Assembly: GCA_002633025.1 (NCBI GenBank)
Contig: NMRB01001302.1
Span: 138,826 to 202,825 of the forward strand
Reading direction: 5' to 3'
Source of the DNA: Notospermus geniculatus
Taxonomy: Eukaryota > Nemertea > Pilidiophora > Heteronemertea > Lineidae
Length of the DNA: 64,000 nucleotides
Both the position numbers and the translations under genes were made by a program. Positions 33,408 through 44,582 of this stretch are shown here, one piece after another. The notes under the pieces were generated by a model. It made no database searches, was not told the DNA's origin, and saw only the letters and a list, made by a program, of their open reading frames with translations. Within the stretch, counting starts at the first letter, position 1, and every line of letters starts with the position of its first letter.

Positions 33408-36400
33408 AGATGCTGTTGCTGCTGCAGAGGCTGCATTTGAGAAAAACATGGCACACACATGTGTGCCAGTTGTACATAAAGAGAGAAAACGTCGACTTTT
33501 CACACCTACATCACCTGCAGCATCTCACAACATTCCCTCTGACACGTCTGATGCTGAAATGAAGTCGAAACGTAGGAAGAGGACGAAGGCTACTGCACAT
33601 GGTGGATCAAAACAGAATCCTATAGACATTGATAGGTATGCATTCTTTGAGAGATCCAGTAAATTTATCAAAGTTGACAAAGGTAAGATGTACGATGATT
33701 CACAAGGAAATGTATTGATTTTGTAAAATTTACATTTCAGTTTGGATGAGATTCTGGAGGACTTCAGGCTGAAAGAGAGTCGTCCCCATGGTGATGACTG
33801 TGGATATGTTGTAAAGGTAAATGTACATGTAGGCCCATGCCATTTGGTCTTTTATTTTGGGGATTTTTTGTTTGGTTGACAGTTTGTTCCCAAATAAAAA
33901 ATGTGCAGTTTTTGTGCACATAGTTCTGGCTGAAACCTGGACCTCTAATGCCGAGGGCAAATGAAGGAGTCCATTTTTAACCAAGTAAAGGCATGTATTT
34001 CGGTTAGTGAGTTTATGAGTTTCATGTATTGGGTATTGTGCCTTGCCTCCTTTCTGAATCCAACTTGCTGCACACTTCACCAGGCCTTGTCAATAAGGCG
34101 AGCTACATGTAAAAAGTGCATGCGCCTTGCAAACAATAGAAATGCTATTGTTTGCGAGGCACATGCACTTTTTACATGTAGCTCGCCTTACTGAAAAAGT
34201 GCATGCGCCTTGCAAACAATAGAAATGCTATTGTTTGCGAGGCACATGCACTTTTTACATGTAGCTCGCCTTACTGACAAGGCCTGCTTCACCGGTTCAT
34301 AAGCAGCATCTCTTAATTTCAGGGCACTGTCCTGGCCCAGCACAGCTACATGTAGATGTTTGTCAGACTCAGAGAAACTCACTGGTACGGAATGGTCAAC
34401 TTTTGTCGATATTTGACCCAGTAACTTAATACATTTCATGTGTAATACAGATCTCCACCCATAGATCTGGTCATTACACTAGCTCAAACCTCGTGAGCAC
34501 GTGGTCCATGAGCCATTATTCAAATTTTCTTTTTTCTGCTTCAGAAATTTGAGAGGGAAACACCAATACTAATCGAGGATAGTGATGCGTCAGATTACCT
34601 GCCTGACCTTGCAGTGACCAGTAACTCCAGTTTTACAGAATTTGTGGACAACAGCCCCTCAAAGATACCTGTGGCTCCGATTTCCTTCCATTACTACCAT
34701 GAGGACGACCCCGAAGTACCTGTAGTGAAGCTGAAAGATGTCATAGGTGCCGGTACCTACAAGCAGTCGATTGATGTTCTTTGTGCTGAAGTACCAGACA
34801 AATTGTTATGCAGCACTGTGCCGTATCGAGTGAAAAAAACAGCTACTTTCTTAATAGACCTCAACAAAGTACCAAAAAGTGATGTAACTAAGGATGGCAA
34901 TGGGGTGTATTGTCAGACTGGTACACGTGTTTCAACACTCAATTGCAATTTTGAAGTTGTTTCATGCAAGAAATCGAAATGTTTAGGTATTGGTGAGTAC
35001 CATCTTTTTAGAAAGCTGTATGTACTTAAGTCATGTGATACTTTCCACCGTACTATCATCTACATCGAAGACTGTGCTGGAAATGTTTTGAATAATCGTG
35101 TGATTATATCATATGAATATAAAGGAGATGGAGATGTATGCAAAATTGATGTTAAACCACATGGCAATTCATCAAGGAATGAGCGGCCATTCAGTGGAAC
35201 TAAACCTTCAGTTGTAGCTCAGGCCACAAGTAAACTGATTGCAAAGAGCACCCCAGAGGCTGTTTCATCAGTTACGACAGCTAATGGCGGGATTAGTAAC
35301 TTGAAGTCATTGGCAGACTTGCCAAGTAGAAATGCATTGTACAAGGTGGTACAGAAGTCATCCCAGGGTAAACATGCTCATAATAAAGATGAGCTTGCAA
35401 GTGTTTTGGAAGCTCAGGAGAAAGAAATGAAGCATTTCATTCATAGTGTAAACATTGATGATGGAGAAACAACATTTGTATTGTACAATGCAGAACAGGT
35501 CAGTGAGCTTCACAAGTTCACAACAGATCCAATTGATTTCTGTCCTATTACGGTCGATCCCACTTTCTCCATGGGCCCCTTCAATATCACTCCAATTACT
35601 TACAAACATTTGCATTTGCAGTCACTTCAGACTGGTGAGAGTCCCATTTTTTTGGGTCCTATGTTGGTTCACTACAAAAAGACAAGGAAATCCTATGAAA
35701 GGCTTATGAAAGATTTGGTTGATTGTTGCCCCTCACTTGTTGGTATTATAGCATATGGAGTTGATGGAGAAAATGAGCTCGACGTTTCCCTGTCTAAGTT
35801 TTTACCCAATGCAATACGTCTGAGATGTTTTAAACATTTTAAGGATAATGTGAAGAACAAACTCTCATCTTTGGGTTTATTGGCTCACAAAGATGACTTC
35901 TTCAAAGAAATTTTTGATGGACTCCTTTCCGCTCAAGACAGTGAGGACTTTGATGTGCGGCTCGAATCCCTTAGAGAGGAATGGAGTCGGCGTGACCCTA
36001 GTGGCCAGTTTATGAAATACATCAGGGAACGATCTGTCATGATGAAAACCTCAATGATTAGCAAGGTTAGAACTGAGGCTGGGTTGGGTCAGCCCCCCGC
36101 GCCTTTTTACACAAACGCTAGTGAATCAATGAATCGAAAGATTCACGCTTGGCAAAAGAGGCGGGAGGCTGGGCTCTTTGCTTTTGTTAAGTCCATGAAT
36201 GACTTTGTGTGTGCACAACAGGAGGAACTCAGAAAGGCATATGCTGGTATCTCAGACATCTATAAAGTCCGTGATAGTCTGAAACCTGTTTTGCTAAACA
36301 AGTCTTTCTTAGATCTTTCCCTTGACCACAGGCAAAGATGGATTACCTCAGTAACTTCACTTTCCATGTCTGAGTTGCATGCTGCAGCCTGCAATCCCAA

Positions 36401-37196
36401 CTGCATTTCTGGAGATTATACTGAATATTTTGGTGATGTTGATGTACATGGCATCAATGTGCCCCAGTCTGTTCTTGTTGGAGTATTCACTAAGGCAAAA
36501 AGACTGTGTGAAGCAGGGGAAAGTGCAATTGCGAAAGCACCTTCCATGGACAAGAGTGTCCGTAAGTTTTCTGTCCTGTCTGAAACTGGCTCGGTGAATC
36601 ACGAAGTGGTTTTTTCTGAGAATTTTAGAGCAACATGTACATGCCAGCAGTACAAATTCCACTCGATTTGTTCACATTCTGTTGCAGTGGCAAACAAAAT
36701 ATTTCGGTTGGACAACTTCCTCTCATGGGTTAGAAAAGAACGGAAAGGAACTAATATCACAGCAATCGCCACAAACAGAATCAATCTTTCAGGTGTTGGA
36801 CGGAAGGGTAGTTTTCCTCGAAGGGTTCGACAACCAGCTACCAGTACGAAGAGTGCATCTGCTTCTATTCCCGATATTTATCCATTTGAGCTCACTTACC
36901 TGCAGGGTATAGTGCGGGTCTGTTATGGGTGTGGTGTAAAATTTACTGAGGACGACAGGGAGCCACCGTATGACCTGGTGGTTAGAAAAAAAGACTACCG
37001 TAGCTATTTGTCTCCCCTGACTGGAAAACTTGAGACCAGTACCAAACCCCAAAACACTTACTTCCATCTGAACCTGGCTTGCATACAGAGGAAGCATCCC
37101 ACCTTCAAAAGTAGTGATGTTCAAGTTGGTCTGAACTTGAATCTGTCATCTGGGCACAAGAGTATCTTCTCAGCATTTTTAGAAAGTGGTGTGTGA
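33408..37196 (+). CDS. Mutator-like transposase with SWIM zinc finger, three exons
   Basis: Exons 33408-33635, 33741-33816 and 34545-37196 join in one frame (donors GATAG/GTATG and AAAG/GTAAAT; acceptors ACATTTCAG and TGCTTCAG). From the first ATG at 33448 they give 971 residues; the frame is open back to the acceptor at 33407, so an upstream coding exon is likely. The N-terminus is basic, with KERKRR and KRRKR-like nuclear-localisation motifs. A DDE nuclease follows, with candidate D426 (VDPTF), D495 (YGVDGE, before a CFKHFKDN block) and E615 (ASESMNR). A CxCx8CxH SWIM finger spans C786-H799, and a second zinc motif starts with CYGC at 881. MULE transposases commonly carry a SWIM finger after the catalytic core. 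The protein should bind the element ends and cut and insert DNA. All catalytic candidates are present and no stop or frameshift is seen, so the gene may be functional. Confidence 0.85.
34087..34283. mobile_element. Double palindrome in the second intron of the transposase gene
   Basis: AAGGCGAGCTACATGTAAAA then AGTGCATGCGCCTTGC, AAACAATAGAAATGCTATTG and the inverse arm appear, and the palindrome is then repeated partly in tandem. GCCTTGTCA-like sequence bounds it on both sides. It lies wholly within intron 33817-34544 and does not touch the splice sites. Confidence 0.75.
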
Positions 37197-37317
37197 ATCT
37201 GCAACCATTTGCTTGTTGGAATTGATGATCATAACAAACACATGTAGGCTATGTGCATTTGTTAAGGACCACAGACTCTGTGAATTTCTTTTTATCTGCT
37301 GTACTCATTATTATGTA

Positions 37318-38837
37318 CAGTCATGGACATTAGTTTATCTACACCTGATACTTTGAATCTTGGAGGAATTATAATTCCTCCTTCCAAGTTTGAATATTTC
37401 GAATACTTCTGGGCCAGTTTTAATGTGGTTTGTTCTGTATGAAAGTACATCTTGTTGGTCATATTTCTGCATCAAAATTTTGGAAATTTGGAAATATCGT
37501 AATTATGTAATAGCTCATTAGCAAAATTCCCCCCAAATCAACATTTCTATTGTGTAATTTTTTGTGACTTTTATTGCACATTTTTGATAGAGTGGAACCT
37601 TCTAAGGATCATGGACTTTGTTTCATCAAAATATGTTGAGTGGTTGCTGAGATATTTGACATTATCAAAAATTGGATAGTTTGAGATTTTTCACAAAATT
37701 TTGATATCGGTATACATGCACAGAGCTCACCTAAAAACCAAGAAGTATGAAGTTTTGGCATTGGTTTTTCAAAATATGCTATATTTCTGCCCATTTAATA
37801 CAAAGAGTTACAGAATTTTGTAAACCCATATTCTGAGGTTAACCTGGCATCAAAATTTCCTTAAAAACACGAAAATCTCAAATTACCAAAAATTTGATAA
37901 TTTCAAATATCTCAGCAACCACTCAACATATTTTGATGAAACAAAGCCCAAAATCCTTAGAAAGTTCCTCTCTATCACAACTGCATCAAATATCAAACAT
38001 CATTACACAATAAAAAGTAGATTTTTAGTGTTTTTAGCCCACCTGTGAGCTATAGTCATGGTGTGTCCGTCGTCAGCGGCGTCGTTGTCCGTTAGCAGGG
38101 CACGTTTCATAACCGCTGGGGTTATTGATCTGAAATTCGGTCCGATCTGACTACTGGCTTGGCCACCAGGGGGATAAGCCGAAAACATTTAAAGTGCAGT
38201 TTCGCCTTAACCGTTGATTGGATCATCACCAAATTTTTATCGTTGGTACATCTGATGATGATACATGACATATCGCCCGGGTTTTTGATTTGACGTAATT
38301 TTCAAGGTCACAGAGGTCAAAGTTCGAAATTTTATTGTTGGGCGGCACGTTTCATGGCTATTTTTGCTGGATTGTTGGAATTAGGTGTGATGATGTATCT
38401 AGGTGTCCTCTATGTCTGCAGCGAATTTCGGTCTGATCAGACTTCAAATATGGCCACCAGGTGGCTTTCTTGGAAATTGGGCGTTGGCCCATAGCTCGTT
38501 ACCTACTGGAGCTAGAATGTTCTGAACTTGAACACTTACATGTACGTATCTTTGTGTGCATGTCTACACTTGAACACGCAATTGTCATCTGTTCTTCTGG
38601 GACATTCACCCCGCACACAGGTCATGCAGGTGAGCACATGGTCCATCGACCGTTTCACTTTAATGAGCTATCACCGGTAGACCTACATAATTACGATATC
38701 TTCAAATTTTCAAAATTTTGTTGCAGAAATATGACCAACAAGATGTATTTTCATATGGAACAAACCGTGCTAAAATTAGCCCATAGTACTTGAAATATTC
38801 AAAGTATCAGGTGTAGATAAACTAATGTCCATGACTG
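37318..38837. mobile_element. 1.5-kb Tc1/mariner-type foldback element
   Basis: Ends CAGTCATGGACATTAGTTTA are perfect inverted copies for 40 bases (44 including the TA flanks and neighbouring bases). Similarity continues inward for about 170 bases through CATCTTGTTGGTCATATTTC. TA lies at each border. CAGTCATGG termini with TA target duplication are typical of Tc1-like elements. A second inverted pair (37585-37700 and 37871-37990) and a 143-bp-family repeat (38040-38680) fill the interior. No transposase. It starts 121 bases after the MULE transposase stop codon. Confidence 0.8.
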
Positions 38838-39024
38838 TACATGTCTTATAATGGGAGATGTGCACAATCTTCCTCAATATGGTACACAGTTACACTTCTG
38901 ATGAAAGGAATCATTGATATACATGTACATGTATGTGCAAACTTGTACTTTTTCATGCTGTTGTGTTTAGGAAAACATGATGCTTTACTCCTCATGTGCT
39001 GAGAGCTGTCAGGTTGTGCTAATG

Positions 39025-39245
39025 TGGATGAGATTCGAACCCACGCCTCCGCATAAGGCAACACCGCCAGCATTGAGGGAAAGCATGCACACCACTGTGC
39101 TAAAAACCCATCTTCATAAAAGATGGTTCAGTAGCTACTGAACCATCTTTTATGAAGATGGGGATTTAGCACAGTGGTGTGCACGCCTTCCCTCAATGCT
39201 GGCGGTGTTGCCTTATGTGGAGGCGTGGGTTCGAATCTCGGTACT
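39025..39245. mobile_element. Palindrome made of two head-to-head tRNA-like sequences
   Basis: Each arm of about 100 bases contains TAGCACAGTGGTGTGC-like A-box sequence, a long variable region with AATGCTGGCGGTGTTGCC, and a B-box GGTTCGAATCTC (plus strand near 39228; mirrored near 39036). The centre is GGTTCAGTAGCTACTGAACC near 39127. The paired arms differ at only a few positions. Confidence 0.8.
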
Positions 39246-39449
39246 GACCAGCGTAGCAATCCTATCATTAATGTGGATGAGAAATTCATTTCATGTCATT
39301 TCAGACCTTTCCTCACACACCTCTCATTTGGTCAAGTCCACGGTTAAATTTGTGATATTTTTTTACTTCTTCAGTGTGGTCTCTGTGGCTCATGGCACCA
39401 AAGGGCGATTAAGTACTCTATATCATGTCAGGATTGTGTCGTTCTACAC

Positions 39450-39606
39450 CCCTGGTATGAATTAAGTTGGTGATTCATAATTAGTGCACTGTTTGCTAAT
39501 TAGTTGCATCACGGACGTGACATGTCTGATGTCACGTCCGTGACAAAACTAATTAGTAAATAGTGCCTTAATGATGAGTCACAATGAACTTAATTCATAC
39601 CAGGGG
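39450..39606. mobile_element. 157-bp foldback, CCTGGTATGAATTAAGTT ends
   Basis: CCCTGGTATGAATTAAGTT pairs with the inverted right end. The centre contains the palindrome CACGGACGTGACAT..ATGTCACGTCCGTG. Confidence 0.75.
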
Positions 39607-39790
39607 CCCAGAAGAACAAGAGCCTGACATGATGCACTTGCAGGGTATTCCATCTTTATGTGGTTCAAAAAATTGCAGAAACAGCACTGAATAAGTGTAA
39701 GATTGTGACATCTGAGGCTGTGGACATGCCCTTTACCTAATAAGGAAAAAAATTGTCTAAAGGACTCCATATACTCATTGAAAAAAAGTA

Positions 39791-40012
39791 TTAAAAAGGG
39801 AGACACCCAAAAGATATTGCCCGGTGGGCACTATTTTATTTTGTTTTGGTTAGTGTAGTGTCACCGATAAGTGTTCTAAACTCACTGATAGCTCTCCAGG
39901 GGCCTGTGCTCTCACGCATAGCGCCATCCGTTGATCAACGGTTACACTACCCTAACCAAAACAAAAACAAATAGTGCCCATCGGGCAATATCTTTTGGAT
40001 GCCTCCCTTTAA
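39791..40012. mobile_element. TTAA-flanked foldback, AAAGGGAGACACCC ends
   Basis: AAAGGGAG(A/G)CACCCAAAAGA and CCCGGTGGGCACTATTTTAT-like sequence are inverted at the right, followed by GTTTTGGTTAGTGTAGTG on both arms. TTAA is at both borders. Confidence 0.8.
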
Positions 40013-40481
40013 CTGCAGTGCAATGCAATCTTGCACCTGTTTAAAAGATAATCAAAGCAATATTCTATACGCGACATTATCTCATCTGTCTGGAAAGTGA
40101 GATTTGTGACAGTGTCACCAGGTGAGGGATTGTGGAACGGACTATTCTGGGTATTAGTGTGGACCTCTCTTTGTCAGTGTATGAACCCGTTCATGGTTAT
40201 TGAATACTTTTGTGTTTGTATTTTTCTTGCCAATAATTTAGTGTTGTTTGACAGAGAATGAAGGAAAACTTTTTGTTGGGTCATGTGGAAGTGTGGCATC
40301 CCTATACTTCGGTGATTGCTGATCCATGTGGACCTACATGTAAGGAGCTAGGGATGTAGATGACAAAAGTGCAGTAATTGCAGTACACGATATTGTAGGG
40401 ACGAAACAAAATATTACAGCATATGTGAAACACCACTGTTTGGCTGTATGGAATGACTTGCAGTTGGTACCCATTTGAAGG

Positions 40482-40680
40482 AATGGGAGACTTTCCTGCC
40501 ATTAGAGGCCACCACAAGTTAGCGGGCCTGGGATGTCATGAAGTTTGACGTCACAGAGAAGTGCACACCATGACATCATTCCTAATGACACAGACAATAT
40601 GGCTTACGTCTTGACGTCAAATTTTGTGACGTTTTAGGACCGCTAGCAGACGGCCTCTAACGCCAGGAAAGTCTCCCATT
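40482..40680. mobile_element. Foldback, AATGGGAGACTTTCCTG ends
   Basis: AATGGGAGACTTTCCTG, AGAGGCC and TGACGTCA blocks on the left are matched by inverted blocks on the right, ending CTCCCATT. Confidence 0.75.
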
Positions 40681-40686
40681 TAGGCC

Positions 40687-41432
40687 TAGTTGAGTCAAAA
40701 TACGGGGTTAGCGTGCACCCCCAGAGATAAATTTTTAATTAACATTTTTATATAGGAAAAAATGTGTAGAAAACGGTTTGCTATGTTAACAATTTCACAA
40801 ATTGTCCCACATGCCTTTTTAAAATGCAAATTAAGCTGCCATTATCGATAAATGTGTTATTCACCATTAGGCCGGCTTTGTACAGGGGCAGGGGAAACAA
40901 TGTACACCTAACTTATTACTGGATGGATTTAGACTCTATAAATGTATCATTAACAGATAGAAATATGGGGACAGTGAATCAAATAAGCACGGTTTTGAAT
41001 ATTTTCAGTTGTTGCATAATGGGAAATTGCAGTTTTTAAAAAGTTTTAATGTAAAATTATGCAAAATGGGACCAAATACCCCCCAAAGTGATTTCCACTT
41101 ACCAAAATCTGATTTTCATTAAAAACATACTTGGCTGAATCAGAGGAACCATCTGTTGGTAATACATTTATCTGTTTATAGAGTCTAAATCCAACCATTC
41201 ATAATTTAGACATACATTGTTTCCCCTGCCATGCCTGCCCCTTTACAAAGCCAGTCTAAAGGTGAATAATGCATTCATTGATAATGTCAGGTTAATTTGC
41301 ATAAAAACATGAAAAAAGGCACGTGGGACAATTTGTGAAATTTTTAACATAGGAAACAGTTTTTTTCCTACCGGTATATAAAAATGCTAATCTCCGGGGG
41401 GTGCACGCTAACCCCCTTTTTCAACTCAACTA
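40687..41432. mobile_element. 746-bp foldback, arms of about 350 bases
   Basis: TAGTTGAGTCAAAATACGGG and GGTTAGCGTGCACCCCC are inverted at the right end. The arms continue through CAAATTGTCCCAC, ACCATTAGGCCGGCTTTGTA and GGATTTAGACTCTATAAA. The 71-codon frame at 40824 lies in an arm and is a shadow. Confidence 0.8.
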
Positions 41433-43094
41433 ATTGTGCCCTTTGTTACAGGTAAGCATCGGTCTGTCTTAGAAAACCCAATTTATAATAATGAATAGCA
41501 TGACATGCATGACTACGGCATTTCCTTTACCTGCGGTAATGGTGTTTGTAACACTGCATTTTTTGAACGACACTCTGCATACTTACGGTTATCAAGAATT
41601 CTCTGATTGAAACTTTGTTTTCTGTTATCACTATCAGGTTAGTTGATTTTCCAAGATTTTAAAAACCATTTTTGTGAAAAGCCAGGTTAGCACAGTTGAG
41701 AACCAGTAGACTGTAAACCAACGAACTCAGAATTTAAGGAAAAGAAATGTTCAAAGTGTATGGTTTTAGCTTCAGGTTTCTGTTCCTGCACTTTTCTAGC
41801 GCGGCAGCGTAAGAAATGTTGATATTTTGAGAACAAAAAATGGTTAGCACACTCTGGGTCTCACCCTTGTTGGCAATATAACTGTTATGTTTCCTGATGA
41901 GATCAGGCAAAGATTTTGTTTATTTTTTGTTAATATCAGTTATTCTTTGAATGGTTTGTTGTATGGTATTGATACCAGCTACATGTAGTACCGGTAGGGA
42001 CCTAACTTCTAGGGAATATCAAGGTCATGTTAAAAATAGGGCCTACATTGTTGCTGGCACTGTCACAACTCGGCATGTAAAATGGCCTAGGCCCTAAGTA
42101 AGTGGAATCCCACTGGCACTCTCCCTGATCAACCCAAGGACCATGAGGACAAGGAGGAATGAGCCTAATTCGATGACTTGTTAGATTGTCCTGAGAGTTC
42201 CTTGCTTGACTGGCCTCAAAAGTCAACCCCAAAAGGCTGCAGGAACCATGATTATCAGCACACCAAATGTCTAGGCCTACCTTTAAAAAACAGATTCAAA
42301 AATAGGCCTAAAAGAAATGCAAGAACCCAGCTACATGTACGGCACACTGGTGCGGAGCAGTAGCGCCAAAAGAGTGCAGTGGGAAATAACATAACTAAAT
42401 TGAGAATCGTCTGGGAGGTGGGAAGTGAAATTAGCAACTACATCCAGGCGATGGAAAACACTGATGTAAATCACCGTCCAGCGTCCACCGTCCAGGTTTT
42501 TCGAATACCCGGGGAAGGCGGGCTTGACACCCCTATTGTGATGCCTCTTGCTGGTCGAATGTAACAGGATGTCTTTTTTTCATATTCGGCCAGGGTTCTT
42601 ACTGGAGTGTTAAAGATATTGTTTGACTATCCAGTTAATCCTTGGGAATACCTCAGTGAAGTCGTACTTCTCAAAACACCATTAAAATTTATTGAGCAGC
42701 ATACTTACACGATGAGGATGAAGGCACATATTACATTTGTACCTGTGGCATAAACTTAACCAAAAAATATATGGTGCTATAAAAGATACGGTAGGCCTAT
42801 ATGGTGCTATATACATTGTATTTTTGATTTAACGCAAGACTTATGGTCAGGAGCTACCCGTTTGAAATTAACTAATAATGTCAGAATTTGGCACGTGCTA
42901 TAATTTCCCTGTGCTCTCTGCCCAGCCGATAATTACTAACAAGAAGATAAAACGGGGTTCAAAACTTAATATTAAGTAGACTTAGATCCGATTTCCTGGT
43001 ATTTGGGGTAAGATTACACAGGCACTGAAAAATGACATTTCTGAGGTTTGAAAAAAATCCATCATGCATCATTGAACTCGACAGTGTTGCTGCA

Positions 43095-43502
43095 CACTGG
43101 GATACGATACTATCAGCATTACTACATTATCGGATTTTTTTTACTACGTTGTCGGTTAGGCCTACTACATTATCAAAATTTTTTTCCCTACATTATCGGT
43201 TAGACGAGTTACTACACTATCGGTAAATTATTTACTACATTATCGGGCGTTACTACACTATCGGTAAATTTCTTACTACGTTTCGGTCCGGGCGGGGGGG
43301 AGACATCTTTTTGCCGTTTTTTTGCCCAAAATCCGCATGAAAATCACGTTTTTTTGGTTGGCTCAGGGGAGGGGGCAACTGCCCCCTCGCCCCCTTTAAA
43401 TACGGTCCTGACGTTATCAGGCACTGCGTTATCGGAAATTTTTTTGCTACATCATTGGTTGTTACTACATTATCAGGAAATTACTACATTATCAGCTGTA
43501 AC
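43095..43502. repeat. Right GATAATGTAGTAA array (TIR of the host element)
   Basis: On the minus strand this reads as the same ordered series of units as 30047-30203 plus 30987-31085, including the non-repeated marker ACTCGTCTAACCGAT. The order of unit variants is conserved between arms, so the array is an inherited TIR and not independent satellite growth. Confidence 0.85.
43283..43410. mobile_element. 128-bp GC-rich element in the right arm, ACGTT duplication
   Basis: CGGTCCGGGC at the left and inverted CGGTCCTG at the right, flanked by ACGTT at 43278-43282 and 43411-43415. The matching place in the left arm is uninterrupted. Confidence 0.75.
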
Positions 43503-44040
43503 ATGCTTTACGGCTTATATTTGTTCATAGCGAGTACTGTTGTAGAGAACCGGGTATGTCCATGCTTCCATGACGTGTATTTGAACTAAGAAGACATACC
43601 AGTGAATTTTCCATCAGAAGACTGCAAATGAAATCTGCCGTCGAAGATGTTAGACTGCCGGTTTCCAGAGGAAAGAGGGCTCGACATGCTGCCATGCGAG
43701 TCCAAGTATCCGACATACGTCGGAAAAAGCCAATACCTCACGACATATGTGAACGTACACACTATGACATTCCACGAAACCTTATACACCTCTGGATTTT
43801 ATATACGATCCATATTATACTGTTCAAGTTTGTGCTTGTTTCACAGGTCATCAGCTTTTATTTATGACCTTGACAGTGGCACGTGCTTTCTGCAGCGAGA
43901 GTATTCTTCAAGGGAATTATGCAAACAAGACGTTCTAATGAACCTCAGCAGACGATTGATGGCCCTGAAGGTGAGAAATCAGTTACACCATCAAACAATT
44001 ACGGTACTCATACAACAATGTCTGGAGCATGCAGTAGTAC

Positions 44041-44178
44041 GTTTAGGCGAAATGGCAATCTGGCCCGCCTGAGTTGTTATTCCGCCTTTTCAATGGCTCC
44101 ACTAACACCGTTTAGGCGAAATGGCAATCTGGCCCGCCTGAATTGTTATTCCGCCTTTTCAATGGCTCCACTAACACC
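44041..44178. repeat. Two tandem copies of a 69-bp unit
   Basis: The unit with TTTAGGCGAAATGGCAATCT and CCGCCTTTTCAATGGCTCCA occurs twice with one or two differences, in the intron of copy 2. The corresponding introns show at most one. Confidence 0.85.
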
Positions 44179-44198
44179 TCTGGCACCGGGAGCGTACC

Positions 44199-44582
44199 AA
44201 TAGCTGTGTTTACACCTAAGCAATTTTTCCAGGCCCGGGTTCGAATTTAACCCGGATCCATTGAATTTTCTGTCCACACCTATTATTCGTCTTACGATAT
44301 TGAACGCTGGCCATGCTATTTATAGACACACCACCCATTCAATTTTAGCAGACCGACACCTGTCGGTGGGCTCAGTAAACGTTTTAGCCCGGCATTTTTT
44401 CTGTCCACACCTATGAAATTGCCGGGCTAAAGTATAACCCGGATCAGACCCGCCGAGCGAAAGCGGGCAAATTAGTCCGGCAATTTTTAACCCAGATCCG
44501 ATTTTCATAGGTGTAAACGCAAAAATGGAGGGTCAGAGCCGGGTCAGGCCCGGCAATTTATTCAGGTGTAAACACAGCTATT
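44199..44582. mobile_element. 384-bp foldback, AATAGCTGTGTTTACACCT ends
   Basis: AATAGCTGTGTTTACACCT is inverted at the right as AGGTGTAAACACAGCTATT. The interior has further inverted CCTATGAAA and AACCCGGATC blocks. It lies in the intron of copy 2 only. Confidence 0.8.

Larger units (their letters stand above)
31354..42510 (+). mobile_element. 11.2-kb autonomous Mutator-like element (MULE)
   Basis: Both termini read GGGTATTCGAAAAACCTGGA inward; 29 bases are identical, then one mismatch, then six more matches, with weaker similarity up to about 80 bases. A perfect 9-bp duplication GGGGAAGGC lies at 31345-31353 and 42511-42519; 9 bp is the usual size for the Mutator superfamily. It contains a spliced DDE/SWIM transposase gene (33408-37196). 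The remainder is non-coding and repeat-rich: GGCCTA-rich sequence at 31920-32700, and nested foldbacks at 34087, 37318, 39025, 39450, 39791, 40482 and 40687. The stretch 41433-42510 shows no recognisable gene; the 61-codon frame at 42178 is unsupported. Confidence 0.85.
30047..43502. mobile_element. 13.5-kb host element with GATAATGTAGTAA-array TIRs
   Basis: Left terminus GTTACAACCGATAATGTAGT; right terminus in reverse complement GTTACAGCTGATAATGTAGT. ATGCTTT is duplicated (30040-30046 and 43503-43509). The empty site is visible at 49466-49475 (copy 3) and near 11650 (copy 1). Each arm is about 260-275 bases of roughly a dozen 18-22-base units of GATAAYGTAGTAA with short spacers. The left arm is split by an element at 30204-30981 and the right arm by one at 43283-43410. 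With these and the nested 11.2-kb element set aside, the host is only about 1.4 kb and seems non-coding, so it is a non-autonomous element whose superfamily I cannot assign. Confidence 0.85.

Noticed and set aside
42178-42363. 61-codon frame rich in basic residues
   Set aside because: Short, isolated and in repeat-rich MULE interior; no splice context.
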